A stretch of DNA of 60,979 bases, taken from positions 1-60,979 of the forward strand of contig NZ_JAUSFI010000105.1 in assembly GCF_030651495.1 (NCBI RefSeq), given 5' to 3'. The notes under the pieces are model-generated. The model was not told the origin of the DNA, ran no database searches, and saw only the letters and a program-made list of their open reading frames with translations. Position numbers and translations under genes: made by a program. The DNA is from Undibacterium sp. (GTDB lineage: Bacteria; Pseudomonadota; Gammaproteobacteria; Burkholderiales; Burkholderiaceae_D). Below are positions 19,172 through 28,874 of this stretch, in pieces (the stretch's first letter is position 1; each line of letters begins with the position of its first letter).

Positions 19172-19350
19172 GCTGGCAGGGCATCTATTTCAAAATCCAA
19201 CTAGTTCTTAATGACTAGTCGCTCTAGTGCCAATGCACTCCATTCCATATCGCACCGAAGAATGGGCGTAGCTTCGTTATATGCATAAACTTGCAGCATG
19301 TAAATAAAGAATGATGTGGGTAGTTTGCCCACTTGATATGGAGAGTTGAG

Positions 19351-22300
19351 ATGAGTCATTTTCTGGATAGATTGAAGTTCATGTCGAAGGTGAAGGCTAC
19401 CTATTCCGACGGACATGGTGCAGTTGTTGACGAAGACCGTCAATGGGAAAACACCTACCGTAGTCGCTGGCAGCATGACAAGATTGTGCGTTCTACGCAT
19501 GGTGTTAATTGCACTGGCTCTTGCTCATGGAAGGTGTATGTCAAGAACGGTCTGATTACCTGGGAAACTCAGCAAACCGATTATCCGCGTACGCGCCCAG
19601 ATCTGCCTAACCATGAGCCGCGTGGCTGCCCGCGTGGCGCTTCGTATAGCTGGTATGTGTATTCTGCCCAACGCGTCAAATATCCGATGATCCGTGGCCG
19701 CTTGATGGAAATGTGGCAAGAAGCACGTAAGACCATGGGTCCGATTGATGCGTGGGAATCGATCAGCCAAAATCCAGAAAAAGCCAAACGTTATAAGTCC
19801 GTCCGTGGTCTGGGCGGTTTTGTGCGTGCTGACTGGGATACTGCGCAAGAAATGATTGCCGCTTCTAATGCCTATACGATTAAAAAATTCGGTCCAGATC
19901 GCGTAGTAGGTTTTTCACCTATTCCTGCGATGTCGATGGTTTCGTATGCGGCTGGTTCGCGTTACCTGAGTCTGATCGGTGGCGTACCTCTGTCGTTTTA
20001 TGACTGGTATTGCGACTTGCCACCGGCTAGCCCGCAAGTCTGGGGTGAACAGACCGACGTGCCTGAATCGGCTGACTGGTACAACTCGACCTACCTGATG
20101 GTCTGGGGTTCTAACGTGCCGCAAACGCGCACACCTGACGCCCATTTTTATACTGAAGTACGCTACAAAGGTACCAAGACCGTTGCTGTATCGAGCGATT
20201 TCGGCGAGATGGTGAAATTTGGCGATATCTGGATGGCACCTAAGCAGGGTACCGATGCGGCACTCGCGATGGCGATGGGGCATGTGATTCTGAAAGAATT
20301 CCATTTAGAGAATAAATCCCCGTATTTCCGCGGCTACGTTAAGCAATACACCGACATGCCTATGCTGGTGCGTCTGGTTGAGCGCAATGGCAGCTACGTG
20401 CCAGATCAAATGCTGCGCGCTTCACAAATGCCAGGCGGCCTGGATGAAGCGAATAACGGCGACTGGAAGACACTGGCGATTGATGAAACTACCGGTAATA
20501 TCGTCTCGCCGAATGGCTCTATCGGCTATCGCTGGGGCGAAGGCAAGTTTGATGACGGCGCCAAAGTCGGTCGCTGGAATCTGGAGCCAAAAGATGGTGG
20601 TTCGGGCCGCGAGATCGATCCGCAACTGAGCCTGATCGGCAAGCACGATGAAATCGTTAGCGTAGGTTTTAGCTATTTTGGCGGTACTGATGCCAATGAC
20701 TTGGTATTGCGTAATCTGCCAGCCAAAAAAGTCACACTGGCAGACGGTACTGTGGCTTTAGTCGCGACGGTCTATGACCTCTCGATGGCTAACTATGGCG
20801 TCGATCAGGGTTTAGGCGGCGCAGTCGCACATTCCTACGATGACGATATTCCTTACACTCCGGCATGGCAGGAGAAGCACACCGGCGTGAAGCGTGACCT
20901 GGTGATTCAGGTAGCGCGTGAGTTCGCACAGAACGCGCATGATACCGAAGGCAAGAGCATGGTGATTGTCGGTGCCGCACTGAATCACTGGTACCACAAC
21001 GACATGATTTATCGCGGCATTATCAACATGCTCATGATGTGTGGTTGCGTCGGTAAATCTGGCGGCGGCTGGGCACATTATGTCGGGCAAGAAAAACTGC
21101 GTCCGCAATTTGGCTGGGCACCGCTGGCGTTTGCCAGTGACTGGACACGTCCGTCACGTCAGATGAACGGCACCAGTTTCTTCTATGCGCACACCAGTCA
21201 ATGGCGTCATGAGAAGTTGGCGATGGATGAGATTCTGGCGCCGACCGCAGACAAATCCAAGATCAGCCATATGAGCATGATCGATATGAATGCCAAGTCT
21301 GAGCGTATGGGCTGGTTGCCATCAGCGCCACAGTTAGAGACCAATCCTTTGGATATCTGCGATGCTGCTGCAAAAGCCGGTGTCGATCCACAAGAGTATC
21401 TGACCAAGGGTTTGAAGGCTGGCTCGATTAACATGAGTTGTGATGATCCGGATAATCCTAAGAATTTCCCGCGTAATATGTTTGTCTGGCGCTCGAATAT
21501 TCTGGGTAGTTCAGGCAAAGGCCATGAGTACTTCCTGAAATATTTGCTGGGCACGCAAAACGCCTTGTTTGATGATCCTGATGATGCGGTGAAGCCGTCG
21601 GAAGTAAAATTCCGTCCGGTAGCGGCTGAAGGCAAGCTTGATTTGTTGGTGGTTCTCGATTTCCGTATGAGTACGACTTGCCTGTATGGCGATATCGTGT
21701 TGCCGACAGCCACCTGGTATGAAAAAGACGATCTGAATACTTCAGACATGCATCCTTTCATCCATCCGCTCTCCGAAGCCGTACAGCCTTTATGGGAAAG
21801 TAAAACCGACTGGGAAATCTACAAAGGTATCGCCAAGAAATTTACCGAAATCGGTGGCGAATATCTGGGTACCCGCAAGGATATCGTGCTGCAACCCTTG
21901 ATGCACGATACCCCGGGCGAACTCGGTCAGGCGTTTGAACCTAAGGATTGGAAAAAAGGTGAATGCGATCTGATTCCCGGCAAGACCGCGCCGAATATGA
22001 TCGTAGTCGAACGCAACTACAAAGAGATCTACAAAAAATTTACCTCGATCGGCCCCTTGCTGGACAAGCTGGGCAATGGCGGTAAAGGGATTAACTGGAA
22101 CACCGAGCACGAAGTCAAAGAAATCGGTGGTATTACCAAGATTGTGACAGAAGAAGGCGTCAGTAAAGGCCGTCCACGTCTGGAAACGGCGATAGATGCT
22201 TGCGAAATGATCTTGACCTTCGCTCCGGAAACCAATGGACATGTCTCGGTCAAGGCATGGGATGCACTCGGCAAGATCACCGGACGCGACCATACCCATC

Positions 22301-23082
22301 TGGCAGTAGGGCGTGAGCATGACAAGATCCGTTTCCGCGATGTACAGGCACAGCCGCGCAAGATTATTTCGGCACCGACCTGGTCAGGTCTGGAATCGGA
22401 AGAAGTCAGCTACAGCGCCGGTTATACCAATGTGCATGAAATGATCCCTTGGCGCACCCTGACCGGTCGCCAGCAGTTCTACCAGGATCACCGCTGGATG
22501 CTCGATTTCGGCGAAGGCTTGTGTGTCTACAAACCGGCGATCGATACCAAAACTGTGGCACCGATGTTGAACAAGTCGCCGAATGGCGAGAAAGAAATCG
22601 TTCTCAACTTTATTACGCCGCATCAGAAATGGGGTATCCATTCCACTTACTCTGACAACCTGCGCATGTTGACATTAAGCCGTGGTGGTCCGCACGTCTG
22701 GGTCTCGGAGATTGAGGCAAAAGAAGCCGGCCTGGTGGATAACGATTGGGTCGAAGTGTTTAACAGTAACGGTACACTGACAGCGCGTGTCGTGGTCAGC
22801 CAGCGCGTACCGAAGGGCATGTGCCTGATGTATCACGCACAGGAAAAAATCGTGAATACTCCAGGCGCAGAGCTCTCCGGTATGCGTGGCGGTATCCATA
22901 ATTCAGTCACTCGTGCCGTATTGAAACCTACCCACATGATCGGTGGTTACGCACAACTGTCGTATGGCTTTAACTACTATGGCACCGTCGGTAGTAACCG
23001 CGATGAGTTCATCGTCCTGCGTAAGATGAAAAAAGTGGATTGGTTGGAAGGAAAACTGGAAGAAGAGGGAGCCGCATCATGA
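19351..23082 (+). CDS. narG: Respiratory nitrate reductase alpha subunit
   Basis: Molybdopterin catalytic subunit that reduces nitrate to nitrite on the cytoplasmic face of the inner membrane. The ATG at 19351 (MSHFLDRLKF) has GGAGAG upstream and gives 1243 residues, the normal length. FS0 cluster ligands His50, Cys54, Cys58 and Cys93 (THGVNCTGSCSW, HEPRGCPRG) correspond to E. coli NarG with a one-residue offset, and the molybdenum-site block FYDWYCDLPP is present. The stop overlaps narH. No narK, narXL or cofactor gene is adjacent in the window. Confidence 0.97.
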   Translation: MSHFLDRLKFMSKVKATYSDGHGAVVDEDRQWENTYRSRWQHDKIVRSTHGVNCTGSCSWKVYVKNGLITWETQQTDYPRTRPDLPNHEPRGCPRGASYSWYVYSAQRVKYPMIRGRLMEMWQEARKTMGPIDAWESISQNPEKAKRYKSVRGLGGFVRADWDTAQEMIAASNAYTIKKFGPDRVVGFSPIPAMSMVSYAAGSRYLSLIGGVPLSFYDWYCDLPPASPQVWGEQTDVPESADWYNSTYLMVWGSNVPQTRTPDAHFYTEVRYKGTKTVAVSSDFGEMVKFGDIWMAPKQGTDAALAMAMGHVILKEFHLENKSPYFRGYVKQYTDMPMLVRLVERNGSYVPDQMLRASQMPGGLDEANNGDWKTLAIDETTGNIVSPNGSIGYRWGEGKFDDGAKVGRWNLEPKDGGSGREIDPQLSLIGKHDEIVSVGFSYFGGTDANDLVLRNLPAKKVTLADGTVALVATVYDLSMANYGVDQGLGGAVAHSYDDDIPYTPAWQEKHTGVKRDLVIQVAREFAQNAHDTEGKSMVIVGAALNHWYHNDMIYRGIINMLMMCGCVGKSGGGWAHYVGQEKLRPQFGWAPLAFASDWTRPSRQMNGTSFFYAHTSQWRHEKLAMDEILAPTADKSKISHMSMIDMNAKSERMGWLPSAPQLETNPLDICDAAAKAGVDPQEYLTKGLKAGSINMSCDDPDNPKNFPRNMFVWRSNILGSSGKGHEYFLKYLLGTQNALFDDPDDAVKPSEVKFRPVAAEGKLDLLVVLDFRMSTTCLYGDIVLPTATWYEKDDLNTSDMHPFIHPLSEAVQPLWESKTDWEIYKGIAKKFTEIGGEYLGTRKDIVLQPLMHDTPGELGQAFEPKDWKKGECDLIPGKTAPNMIVVERNYKEIYKKFTSIGPLLDKLGNGGKGINWNTEHEVKEIGGITKIVTEEGVSKGRPRLETAIDACEMILTFAPETNGHVSVKAWDALGKITGRDHTHLAVGREHDKIRFRDVQAQPRKIISAPTWSGLESEEVSYSAGYTNVHEMIPWRTLTGRQQFYQDHRWMLDFGEGLCVYKPAIDTKTVAPMLNKSPNGEKEIVLNFITPHQKWGIHSTYSDNLRMLTLSRGGPHVWVSEIEAKEAGLVDNDWVEVFNSNGTLTARVVVSQRVPKGMCLMYHAQEKIVNTPGAELSGMRGGIHNSVTRAVLKPTHMIGGYAQLSYGFNYYGTVGSNRDEFIVLRKMKKVDWLEGKLEEEGAAS

Positions 23083-24632
23083 GAATTCGCGCACAAGTAG
23101 GCATGGTGCTCAACCTGGATAAATGTATCGGTTGTCACACCTGTTCCGTGACCTGCAAGAACGTCTGGACCAGCCGTGATGGTGTCGAGTACGCCTGGTT
23201 CAATAACGTCGAAACCAAACCGGGTATCGGTTACCCGAAAGAATGGGAAAACCAAAAGAAATGGAAGGGCGGCTGGCATCGTAATGAAGCGGGTAAGCTG
23301 GAGCCAAAACAAGGTGGCAAGCTGCGCATCTTGAGCAACCTGTTCGCCAATCCGAATTTGCCTTCGATTGATGATTACTACGAGCCATTTACCTTTGATT
23401 ACGAGCATCTGCAAAATGCGCCGCTGATGCAGACGCCTCCGACAGCGCGTCCGATTTCTGTCATCACCGGCAAGAAAATGGAGAAGATCGTCTGGGGTCC
23501 GAACTGGGAAGACGATCTGGGCGGCGAATTTAGCTCACGCAGTCGTGATGCCTTGTTCGAAGGCGTGCAAAAAGAGATGTACAGCACGTTTGAATCGACC
23601 TTCATGATGTATTTGCCACGTCTGTGCGAACACTGCTTGAATCCCGCTTGCGTCGCATCCTGCCCATCCGGCTCGATTTACAAGCGTGAAGACGACGGTA
23701 TCGTGCTGGTAGATCAGGATAAGTGCCGCGGCTGGCGTATGTGTATCTCCGGTTGCCCTTACAAAAAGATTTACTACAACTGGAGTTCAGGCAAGGCTGA
23801 GAAATGTACCTTCTGCTACCCGCGTATTGAAGCTGGCCAGCCGACGGTGTGTTCCGAAACCTGCGTAGGGCGTATCCGTTATCTGGGCGTATTGCTGTAT
23901 GACGCAGACAAGATCGAGTCAGCTGCATCGGTACCGAACGAGCAGGATCTGTATGAAGCGCAGTTAGACTGCTTCCTCGATCCGCACGATCCGGCAATCA
24001 TTGCCGAAGCGCGCAAGCATGGTATTCCGGATAGCTGGATCACTTCGGCACAGAAGTCGCCGGTGTACAAGATGGCCGTGGAATGGAAAATCGCTTTCCC
24101 ATTGCATCCTGAATACCGCACTTTGCCTATGGTCTGGTACGTACCGCCACTGTCACCGATCCAGAAAGCGGCAGAAGCGGGCCACATGGGTATGAACGGG
24201 ATTATTCCTGACGTCAAGTCCTTGCGGATTCCGATGCGTTATCTGGCTAATTTGCTGACGGCTGGTAAAGAAGAGCCGATCATGAAGGCGCTGGAACGTA
24301 TGCTGGCTATGCGTGCCTACAAACGCTCTGAAGTCGTGCACGGCCAACTTGATCATGCGGTATTACAGCAAGTAGGACTGAGCGCCGCGCAGGTTGAAGA
24401 CATGTACCAGACTTTGGCGATTGCCAATTACGAAGACCGTTTCGTGATCCCGTCTTCGCACAAAGAAATGGTCGAGGACAGCTTCAATGAAAAAGGCAGT
24501 TGTGGCTTTACGTTTGGCAATGGCTGTTCTGGCGGTACTTCAGACGGTTCCTTGTTTGGTAAGAAGCCGCAAGGCAGCGTGATCTTTGTCGAGATGCCAA
24601 AGTCACGTAAAAAAATGTCGATGAGCGAATAA
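23079..24632 (+). CDS. narH: Respiratory nitrate reductase beta subunit
   Basis: Electron-transfer subunit with four Fe-S clusters linking NarI haems to NarG. The ATG at 23079 overlaps the narG stop (ATGA) and gives 517 residues; the frame is open further upstream but MRIRAQVGMV is the standard start. Cysteine groups are seen at CIGCHTCSVTCK (from 16), CEHCLNPACVASCP, CRGWRMCISGCP, where tryptophan replaces one cysteine as expected for the 3Fe-4S cluster, and CTFCYPR...CSETC. Confidence 0.97.
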   Translation: MRIRAQVGMVLNLDKCIGCHTCSVTCKNVWTSRDGVEYAWFNNVETKPGIGYPKEWENQKKWKGGWHRNEAGKLEPKQGGKLRILSNLFANPNLPSIDDYYEPFTFDYEHLQNAPLMQTPPTARPISVITGKKMEKIVWGPNWEDDLGGEFSSRSRDALFEGVQKEMYSTFESTFMMYLPRLCEHCLNPACVASCPSGSIYKREDDGIVLVDQDKCRGWRMCISGCPYKKIYYNWSSGKAEKCTFCYPRIEAGQPTVCSETCVGRIRYLGVLLYDADKIESAASVPNEQDLYEAQLDCFLDPHDPAIIAEARKHGIPDSWITSAQKSPVYKMAVEWKIAFPLHPEYRTLPMVWYVPPLSPIQKAAEAGHMGMNGIIPDVKSLRIPMRYLANLLTAGKEEPIMKALERMLAMRAYKRSEVVHGQLDHAVLQQVGLSAAQVEDMYQTLAIANYEDRFVIPSSHKEMVEDSFNEKGSCGFTFGNGCSGGTSDGSLFGKKPQGSVIFVEMPKSRKKMSMSE

Positions 24633-24687
24633 ATACCGTTGGGCGGACACATTTTTGTGCCCGCCCAATAAAACAAAAGGAAATATC

Positions 24688-25350
24688 ATGCAAATTTATC
24701 GCATTCTGTCAGCTCTACTCAGTTACCCGCAGCCGGATCTGATCGCTGCCATCCCTGAGATTGAGCAAGCTCTTACTGCCGAGCCAGATTTTTTAGAAGC
24801 GCTGCAACCTTTGCTGAGCTATCTCACATCAAATAATTTGATTCCTCTGCAAGAGAATTATGTCGGCACTTTTGATCGCACGCACTCGCTGTCATTGCAT
24901 TTGTTTGAGCACATTCATGGTGAGAGCCGTGATCGTGGTCAAGCCATGGTGGATCTGATCGAAGAATATCGCCGTCACGGCTTTGAGCCGGAAGCGAGCG
25001 AACTGCCAGATTTCGTACCGCTGTTCCTGGAATTCTTGAGCTTAATGGATCAGGAAACTTCAGAAAAACTGCTGGGCGAAGCGATTCATGTGTTAGCTGC
25101 CATCGGTATGCGCCTGAAGCGCAACGATAGCCCTTACAGCGGCATCTTCCTGTTGCTGACCACATTAACCGATGTCGTGCCGCAAGAGCAAGGCGAGCCA
25201 CCGGTGCGCGATATGGATGATGCGATGGAAACCTTCGGCCCCGGTGCCGATGGGGTTGAACCATTGTTGAAACCGAATTTATCTGGTACCCAGCCGCTCA
25301 ATTTTTACCCTAAGCAACCCAACGCGGGTTCTCGGGCAGCTTGTCAATAA
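24688..25350 (+). CDS. narJ: Nitrate reductase assembly chaperone
   Basis: Cytoplasmic chaperone that helps insert the molybdenum cofactor and Fe-S cluster into NarG before membrane attachment. The ATG at 24688 (MQIYRILSALLSYPQ) follows AAAAGGA; the product has 220 residues, all soluble and helical, with the family motif DHLSLEL replaced by SLSLHLFEHIHGESRDRG. It lies between narH and narI in the usual order. Confidence 0.93.
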   Translation: MQIYRILSALLSYPQPDLIAAIPEIEQALTAEPDFLEALQPLLSYLTSNNLIPLQENYVGTFDRTHSLSLHLFEHIHGESRDRGQAMVDLIEEYRRHGFEPEASELPDFVPLFLEFLSLMDQETSEKLLGEAIHVLAAIGMRLKRNDSPYSGIFLLLTTLTDVVPQEQGEPPVRDMDDAMETFGPGADGVEPLLKPNLSGTQPLNFYPKQPNAGSRAACQ

Positions 25351-25362
25351 AGAGAGACGATC

Positions 25363-26046
25363 ATGACTTATCTACATCAATTTATCTATGGGATTTATCC
25401 CTACATTGCGCTGGCGATCTTCCTGTTCGGTAGCCTGGCACGTTTTGAACGCGAACAATATACTTGGAAGAGTGACTCATCGCAGATGCTGCACGAGGGT
25501 AATCTGCGGGTCGGTAACATCCTGTTTCACGTCGGCATACTTGGCCTGTTCTTTGGCCATCTGGTTGGTTTGCTGACACCAGTCATCGTCTGGGACACGC
25601 TGGGCGTATCGCATACGTTTAAGCAAATGATCGCGATGGTAGCCGGTGGCGTATTCGGCACATTGTGCATGCTCGGCCTGCTGATCTTGATGCATCGCCG
25701 TTTTACGAATGCACGGATCTCTGCCGTGACTAAAACCGGTGACAAAATCTTGCTGTTATGGATATTCCTGACACTGGGTCTGGGCTTGTCGACGATTTTT
25801 GAATCAGCTAATCACACCGATGGCCACATGATGGTGTTGTTGATGACTTGGGCGCAGCATATCGTTACCTTTAAAGGCGATGCCGCTGAATTTATCGTTG
25901 CTGCACCTTTGCTGTTTAAACTGCATTTATTCATGGGCCTGAGCTTGTTCGTGATCTTTCCGTTCACCCGTCTGGTGCATGTCTGGAGCGGTTTTGCTTC
26001 GGTCGGTTACATCAGCAGGGCATGGCAGTTGGTGCGCCCACGCTAG
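25363..26046 (+). CDS. narI: Respiratory nitrate reductase gamma subunit
   Basis: Membrane cytochrome b subunit that oxidises quinol. It has 227 residues and five membrane segments. The haem ligands align with E. coli: His56 and His66 (ILFHVGILGLFFGHLVG) and two histidines near the C-terminus (KLHLFMG, RLVHVWS). AGAGAG precedes the ATG, 12 bases after narJ. Confidence 0.95.
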   Translation: MTYLHQFIYGIYPYIALAIFLFGSLARFEREQYTWKSDSSQMLHEGNLRVGNILFHVGILGLFFGHLVGLLTPVIVWDTLGVSHTFKQMIAMVAGGVFGTLCMLGLLILMHRRFTNARISAVTKTGDKILLLWIFLTLGLGLSTIFESANHTDGHMMVLLMTWAQHIVTFKGDAAEFIVAAPLLFKLHLFMGLSLFVIFPFTRLVHVWSGFASVGYISRAWQLVRPR

Positions 26047-26154
26047 GGTGCACAGTGAAATTCACATCGGGCGCGTATCTGCAGTCTGGTGTGAATTTCT
26101 CGATATACGCATTATTTGATTTTATTCGCAGTTACAAGAAATTTGGAGAACATC

Positions 26155-26901
26155 ATGCCAGTTATCGTCAATGGTTACGAACTCAACGATGCCGAGATGG
26201 AGCAGGAGTTGCCGAATCATCAGGATGCGCCGGATGCCTTACAAAGTGCCATGACGGCACTGGTATTGCGCCGCGTATTGCTCGATGAGGCACGTCAGCT
26301 AGCACTGAAGGCGGATAAGGATGAAGAGCTGATCGAAGCCCTGTTGCGTCAGGAAGTAAAAGTGCCGATGCCAGGCCGCGAAGAATGCCTGCGCCAGTAT
26401 CAAACGCATCCTGCGCGCTTCACTGTCGGTGAATTGGCCGAAGCCAGCCACATCCTGTTTCAGGTAACCAATGGGGTTGATCTGGAAGCGCTGCGCAAGC
26501 ATGCCACCATTGTGCTGGCCGACCTTTTGCAAAATCCTAAGCTTTTTGCCGAATGTGCCAAGGCCAATTCGAATTGTCCATCGAGTGAAGTCGGCGGTAG
26601 CCTGGGGCAAATTGGGCGCGGTGCTACCGTACCTGAATTTGAACAGGCTTTATTTGCTGCCGAAGCGGGCAGTATTATTCCTCGATTGATAGAGACACGT
26701 TTTGGTCTTCATATCATTCAGGTGGGACGCAAGGTAGACGGACGCTTGCGGCCGTTTGAAGAAGTGGAAGGCAAGATCGCCGATGCGATGCGTATGGCTA
26801 GCCATGATCATGCAGTACGCCAGTATCTGCAATTGCTGGTCGGCCGTGCGAAAATTTCCGGTATCGATTTGCCGGGCGCTGATAGCCCGTTAGTACAGTA
26901 G
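26155..26901 (+). CDS. Parvulin-type peptidyl-prolyl isomerase of the nar operon
   Basis: A 248-residue protein without signal peptide. Residues 1-90 are helical (MPVIVNGYELNDAEMEQ...), and the PpiC-type domain covers about 100-205 (ASHILFQV, then GGSLGQIGRGATVPEFEQALF, then TRFGLHIIQVGRK). The ATG has GGAGAA upstream. Position after narI suggests a role in maturation or folding of the nitrate reductase, as proposed for similar genes at the end of other nar operons. Confidence 0.88.
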   Translation: MPVIVNGYELNDAEMEQELPNHQDAPDALQSAMTALVLRRVLLDEARQLALKADKDEELIEALLRQEVKVPMPGREECLRQYQTHPARFTVGELAEASHILFQVTNGVDLEALRKHATIVLADLLQNPKLFAECAKANSNCPSSEVGGSLGQIGRGATVPEFEQALFAAEAGSIIPRLIETRFGLHIIQVGRKVDGRLRPFEEVEGKIADAMRMASHDHAVRQYLQLLVGRAKISGIDLPGADSPLVQ

Positions 26902-26911
26902 TTTTTTTGAA

Positions 26912-26937
26912 CCCTTCTCCCGCAAGCGGGAGAAGGG
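26912..26937. repeat. CTCCCGC-type hairpin repeat, left arm element
   Basis: Stem CCCTTCTCCCGC / GCGGGAGAAGGG with a 2-base loop. With the inverted partner at 27032-27057 it forms a palindromic doublet, a widespread bacterial intergenic repeat style. Confidence 0.85.
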
Positions 26938-27031
26938 AGGGATGAGGGCGGTTGAGTAAAGACTTTGCTTGAAATTGCCAAAGCTGGTTTATGCGTTTTT
27001 GATACGCTTCAGTTATTGCATACACCCTCAC

Positions 27032-27057
27032 CCCCTCTCCCGCTTGCGGGAGAGGGG
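27032..27057. repeat. CTCCCGC-type hairpin repeat, right arm element
   Basis: Stem CCCCTCTCCCGC / GCGGGAGAGGGG. Together with flanking GAGGG/CCCTC sequence it is an inverted copy of 26912-26937, spaced by 94 bases without coding sequence. Confidence 0.85.
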
Positions 27058-27107
27058 AGAAGCGCGAGAATATTTGACGAATGTCAGCAACCAAAAAAGG
27101 TAACACC

Positions 27108-27560
27108 ATGTCTCAAGCAATGATGCAATTAGTCAAGCAACACACAGAATGCGATGATCAGCTCAACCGCTGCGAAGCCGCGCTGCATAAGGGCGACATC
27201 GCCTCTGCCGGGCGCAACTTCCGTCTGTTTAGCGAATTCCTCGACAGCCATTTCGCACTCGAAGAAAATAAACTCTTCCCTGCATTTGAAAAAGCCACTG
27301 GCATGACTAACGGCCCGACCGAGGTGATGCGTGGCGAACATGCCGAAATTCGTAGCCTGCGCGATGAGGCTTATGCCGCCATCGAAGCCAATCAGCCAGA
27401 GCAGGCGCTGGCCGCGCTCGATACCCTGAACGTCTTGATACAACAGCATAACGTCAAGGAAGAAAACGTTTTGTATCCGATGTGCGGTGGCAGTGTGCCG
27501 AATTTGGAGGCGGTATTGGGCATGGGTAGTACCTGTTGCGGCTCTTGTTCCTGCGGCTAG
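27108..27560 (+). CDS. Hemerythrin-like protein with Cys-rich tail
   Basis: A 150-residue cytoplasmic four-helix protein. Likely di-iron ligands are His12, His48, Glu52, His78, His114 and Glu118/119 (KQHTECD, DSHFALEEN, GEHAE, QQHNVKEEN). The tail STCCGSCSCG contributes four cysteines and is not part of the fold. Such HHE proteins bind O2 or NO or help repair Fe-S clusters; location behind nar suggests handling of NO made during nitrate respiration (inference). AAAAAAGG precedes the chosen ATG; the nine extra upstream codons are probably not used. Confidence 0.85.
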   Translation: MSQAMMQLVKQHTECDDQLNRCEAALHKGDIASAGRNFRLFSEFLDSHFALEENKLFPAFEKATGMTNGPTEVMRGEHAEIRSLRDEAYAAIEANQPEQALAALDTLNVLIQQHNVKEENVLYPMCGGSVPNLEAVLGMGSTCCGSCSCG

Positions 27561-27593
27561 ATTGCCCTCTAAGACGCTACTTGGTACCAAACT

Positions 27594-28874
27594 TTGGCTA
27601 CCATAAAAATTCTCAACTACGAGCTGGCGCCTTCGCCAGCGACGATCTTTGGTTGCCTGTTGCCCGCGCCTTGGCTGGGCATGCTGGCCGGCTTACTGCT
27701 GGCGTTTGGCCCCGCTCAGGGATTGCCTGAGCGCTTTGCACCACTCACCCTGGCATTGACGCACTGGCTGGTACTGGGCATGCTGGCACCGATCATGATC
27801 GGTGCCTTGTTCCAGTTGATGCCGGTAGTGGCTGGCCAGGCGGTCGCGGCCGCGCGTTTTATTTCGCCTTTTGTTGCCATCGTGTCAGCCTTGATCGCGG
27901 CGGGTCTATCCGCCGGATTTTTGCTCAATGACGTACGCGGCTTTATCTGGGCTGCCAGTCTTGCTGTAATGCTGTATGGTGCCGTCGTGCTGGCACTGGC
28001 AACGACCGCGTGGCGTATCGATGCGCTCGATGCCACTACGCGCACTTTACGCTGGATCTGGTTCTCGTTAGCGATGGTGGCAGGCTTAGGTGTCACTCTG
28101 GCGGGCAGTTTTGCTGGCTGGTGGCAGATAGACGTCTTGCGCTGGCTGGATCTGCATGTGGCGTGGGGCCTGCTGGGCTGGATCGCGACCTTGGTGATCG
28201 GCGTCGCATCGACCACGGTGCCGATGTTCTGGCAGACAGTGCGTCCATCAAAGCGCTGGCAAAGCAGTTTGCCTGGCTTGTTATGGCTACCTTTATTGTT
28301 AGCCAGTTTGCCTTTTCTCTGGCAATTCGCCTTGTTATTGGCTTGCGCACTGGTGGCGCTATTTGCGTTGATCGCCTTGCGTGCGCTTTGGTATGCCAAA
28401 CGTAGCTTTGATCCAGCCTGGATTCTATGGCTAGTGTGTGGCGCAAGCTGGCTATTGGCTGCGATCTTGACCGCGAGCTTGTCCTTGTTTGCCGTGTATC
28501 TACCCGCCAGCGTGGCGCAGGCTTTTCCATGGTGGATAGGCGTTCTGGCCCTGGTTGGCGGCGCAGTCTTGCCCGTGAACGCCATGCTGGGCAAGATCAT
28601 TCCCTTTCTGGTTTTCTTACACCTGCGCCGTCAAACCCCGGCCGGACGACGTGTACCGACCATGCAAGCAGTGTTGCCACCGCAGCGCTTGAAATGGCAA
28701 GCCAGGCTGGTATTGCTGGCACTGGCCTTGCTGATGCTAGTCCCGCTGGCACCCTCCCTATTTACTGTCGTGGCCGGCATCGCTTTTGCCGCCGCGCAAG
28801 GCTTGATGGGTGCTCTGCTGATGCTGACACTGTTACGCTACCGGCGTGAGCTGATGCCGGTATTGTTGGGCTAA
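27594..28874 (+). CDS. Multi-pass membrane protein, haem-copper-oxidase-I/NnrS-like
   Basis: A 426-residue, almost wholly hydrophobic protein with roughly 12 membrane segments. Histidines lie in membrane segments at His57 (LTHWLVLGMLAP), about 198 (LDLHVAWGLLG) and about 343 (FLVFLHLRRQ), in a pattern recalling subunit I of haem-copper/NO reductases and NnrS proteins. The exact family is not certain. The only start near the N-terminal hydrophobic block is TTG without a ribosome site; a start inside, or CTG/ATT usage, is possible. It follows the hemerythrin gene by 33 bases, so both may act in NO or nitrite stress. Confidence 0.7.
   Translation: MATIKILNYELAPSPATIFGCLLPAPWLGMLAGLLLAFGPAQGLPERFAPLTLALTHWLVLGMLAPIMIGALFQLMPVVAGQAVAAARFISPFVAIVSALIAAGLSAGFLLNDVRGFIWAASLAVMLYGAVVLALATTAWRIDALDATTRTLRWIWFSLAMVAGLGVTLAGSFAGWWQIDVLRWLDLHVAWGLLGWIATLVIGVASTTVPMFWQTVRPSKRWQSSLPGLLWLPLLLASLPFLWQFALLLACALVALFALIALRALWYAKRSFDPAWILWLVCGASWLLAAILTASLSLFAVYLPASVAQAFPWWIGVLALVGGAVLPVNAMLGKIIPFLVFLHLRRQTPAGRRVPTMQAVLPPQRLKWQARLVLLALALLMLVPLAPSLFTVVAGIAFAAAQGLMGALLMLTLLRYRRELMPVLLG

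Larger units (their letters stand above)
18810..19350. other. Intergenic region upstream of narG
   Basis: Holds a terminator at 18923-18953 and the long palindrome at 19113-19171; the rest, including the narG leader, has no coding frame I accept. I looked for an FNR-type TTGAT-N4-ATCAA box and did not find one. Confidence 0.6.

Noticed and set aside
19001..19200. 84-codon frame starting at 18957 upstream of narG
   Set aside because: It is formed largely by the palindromic repeat and lacks a ribosome site or homology signal.
19172..19350. FNR/NarL control sites for narG
   Set aside because: No TTGAT-N4-ATCAA match found, and NarL heptamers are too short and degenerate to call by eye.
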